A DNA stretch of 64,000 nucleotides from Planctomycetota bacterium (lineage in GTDB: Bacteria > Planctomycetota > UBA1135): contig QQUA01000002.1 of the NCBI GenBank assembly GCA_008501825.1, positions 62,001 through 126,000 on the forward strand. Reading direction: 5' to 3'. A program made the translations under genes and the position numbers. The notes under the pieces were generated by a model. That model was given only the letters and a program-made list of their open reading frames with translations, made no database searches and was not told the DNA's origin. This document shows, piece after piece, positions 63,643 through 64,000 of this stretch. Numbering within the stretch: position 1 is the first letter of the stretch; every line of letters begins with the position of its first letter.

Positions 63643-64000
63643 ATGCAAAGTACCTTACTCGGCAATCCGGAAGATCGACTGTATCGAGCCTATTGGCAGG
63701 ACGGATCCTTGGACCTGTTCGCCGGAATCGCCGCTCTCATCGTGGGGGTGGCCTGGATTCTGGATCTGGTCTGGCTGGGACCCATCGCCCCTGCACTCAC
63801 CGTTCCCATGTGGATGAGCTTTCGTTCCAGCGTCATCGAACCTCGGCTCGGCAAGATCCGCTTTCAAAACCAAAGACGGCTACGCTTGCGCCGAGCCCAC
63901 TGGATCATGGTGATCGTGGGCTTGTTGGTTTTGGCTTTCGGCGTCTTCCGCTACCTCCACACCCATTCCGATTCGGGCTCGGAACTCTTACAGGATTGGA
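63643..64000 (+). CDS. Membrane protein, N-terminal part only
   Basis: 119 codons are present and open at the right edge. The ATG at 63643 has GAGG 6 bases upstream and a good promoter. An amphipathic start (LGNPEDRLYRAYWQDGSLDL) leads into two membrane spans (FAGIAALIVGVAWILDLVWL; after a basic loop, WIMVIVGLLVLAFGVF). Bacterial proteins with a comparable D-G-x-x-D-L-F-x-G start and P-x-W-M/K loop are common, small, uncharacterised membrane proteins that often sit beside a regulator gene. Nothing more can be said because the rest lies outside. Confidence 0.75.
   Translation, partial: MQSTLLGNPEDRLYRAYWQDGSLDLFAGIAALIVGVAWILDLVWLGPIAPALTVPMWMSFRSSVIEPRLGKIRFQNQRRLRLRRAHWIMVIVGLLVLAFGVFRYLHTHSDSGSELLQDW

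Overview
The window looks like chromosomal DNA from a Gram-negative bacterium with a very large secretome, most likely a planctomycete. That assignment is inference. It rests on the number of exported FG-GAP, BNR and WD40-like beta-propellers, the sulfatases, the Tat-exported Gfo/Idh/MocA oxidoreductase, the TPR-CHAT paralogues, and two recurring C-terminal modules on the propellers. There is no rRNA, tRNA, CRISPR array, insertion sequence or phage gene that I can see. About 45 protein genes fill the window on both strands with short intergenic gaps, and most encode proteins with an N-terminal signal peptide, lipobox or Tat motif.

Layout. 0-3.7 kb: the start of a TPR-CHAT-type protein leaving the left edge (it has no ORF start-to-stop inside the window but reads cleanly), an M60 metallopeptidase and a small lipoprotein. 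3.7-6.3 kb: two unrecognised secreted proteins in visibly AT-richer DNA, one with a basic, ten-cysteine C-terminal domain. 6.4-11.7 kb: exported hydrolases (SGNH, CocE/S15, SASA esterase) and a propeller-like protein. 11.8-18.2 kb: regulation and membrane functions, namely a BlaI/M56 pair behind a textbook promoter with a dyad between -35 and -10, a GntR/ABC transporter operon, and an AlkD-like repair protein. 18.3-42 kb: the most distinctive part, with three complete exported PPC-TPR-CHAT proteins, each beside a seven-bladed propeller protein, together with two sulfatases (one fused to ankyrin repeats and lacking the formylglycine cysteine), a CPBP protease and a Tat-exported oxidoreductase. 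42-52.3 kb: acetyltransferase, more propellers, and two TetR units with visible palindromic operators, one of them controlling an MdaB-type quinone reductase. 52.4-62 kb: BNR, VCBS, ASST-like and FG-GAP propellers. 62-64 kb: an MFS transporter and the start of a membrane protein with a good promoter.

How the parts may fit. The two soluble themes are caspase-like CHAT proteases carried on TPR arms and apparently exported, and calcium-binding or Asp-box propellers carrying one of two shared C-terminal modules. Both sit in the envelope or outside, and they are interleaved in the map. A working relationship between them is a hypothesis only. The hydrolases and sulfatases fit breakdown of sulfated polysaccharide and protein from the surroundings. 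The regulators (BlaI, GntR, two TetR) each sit next to what they probably control.
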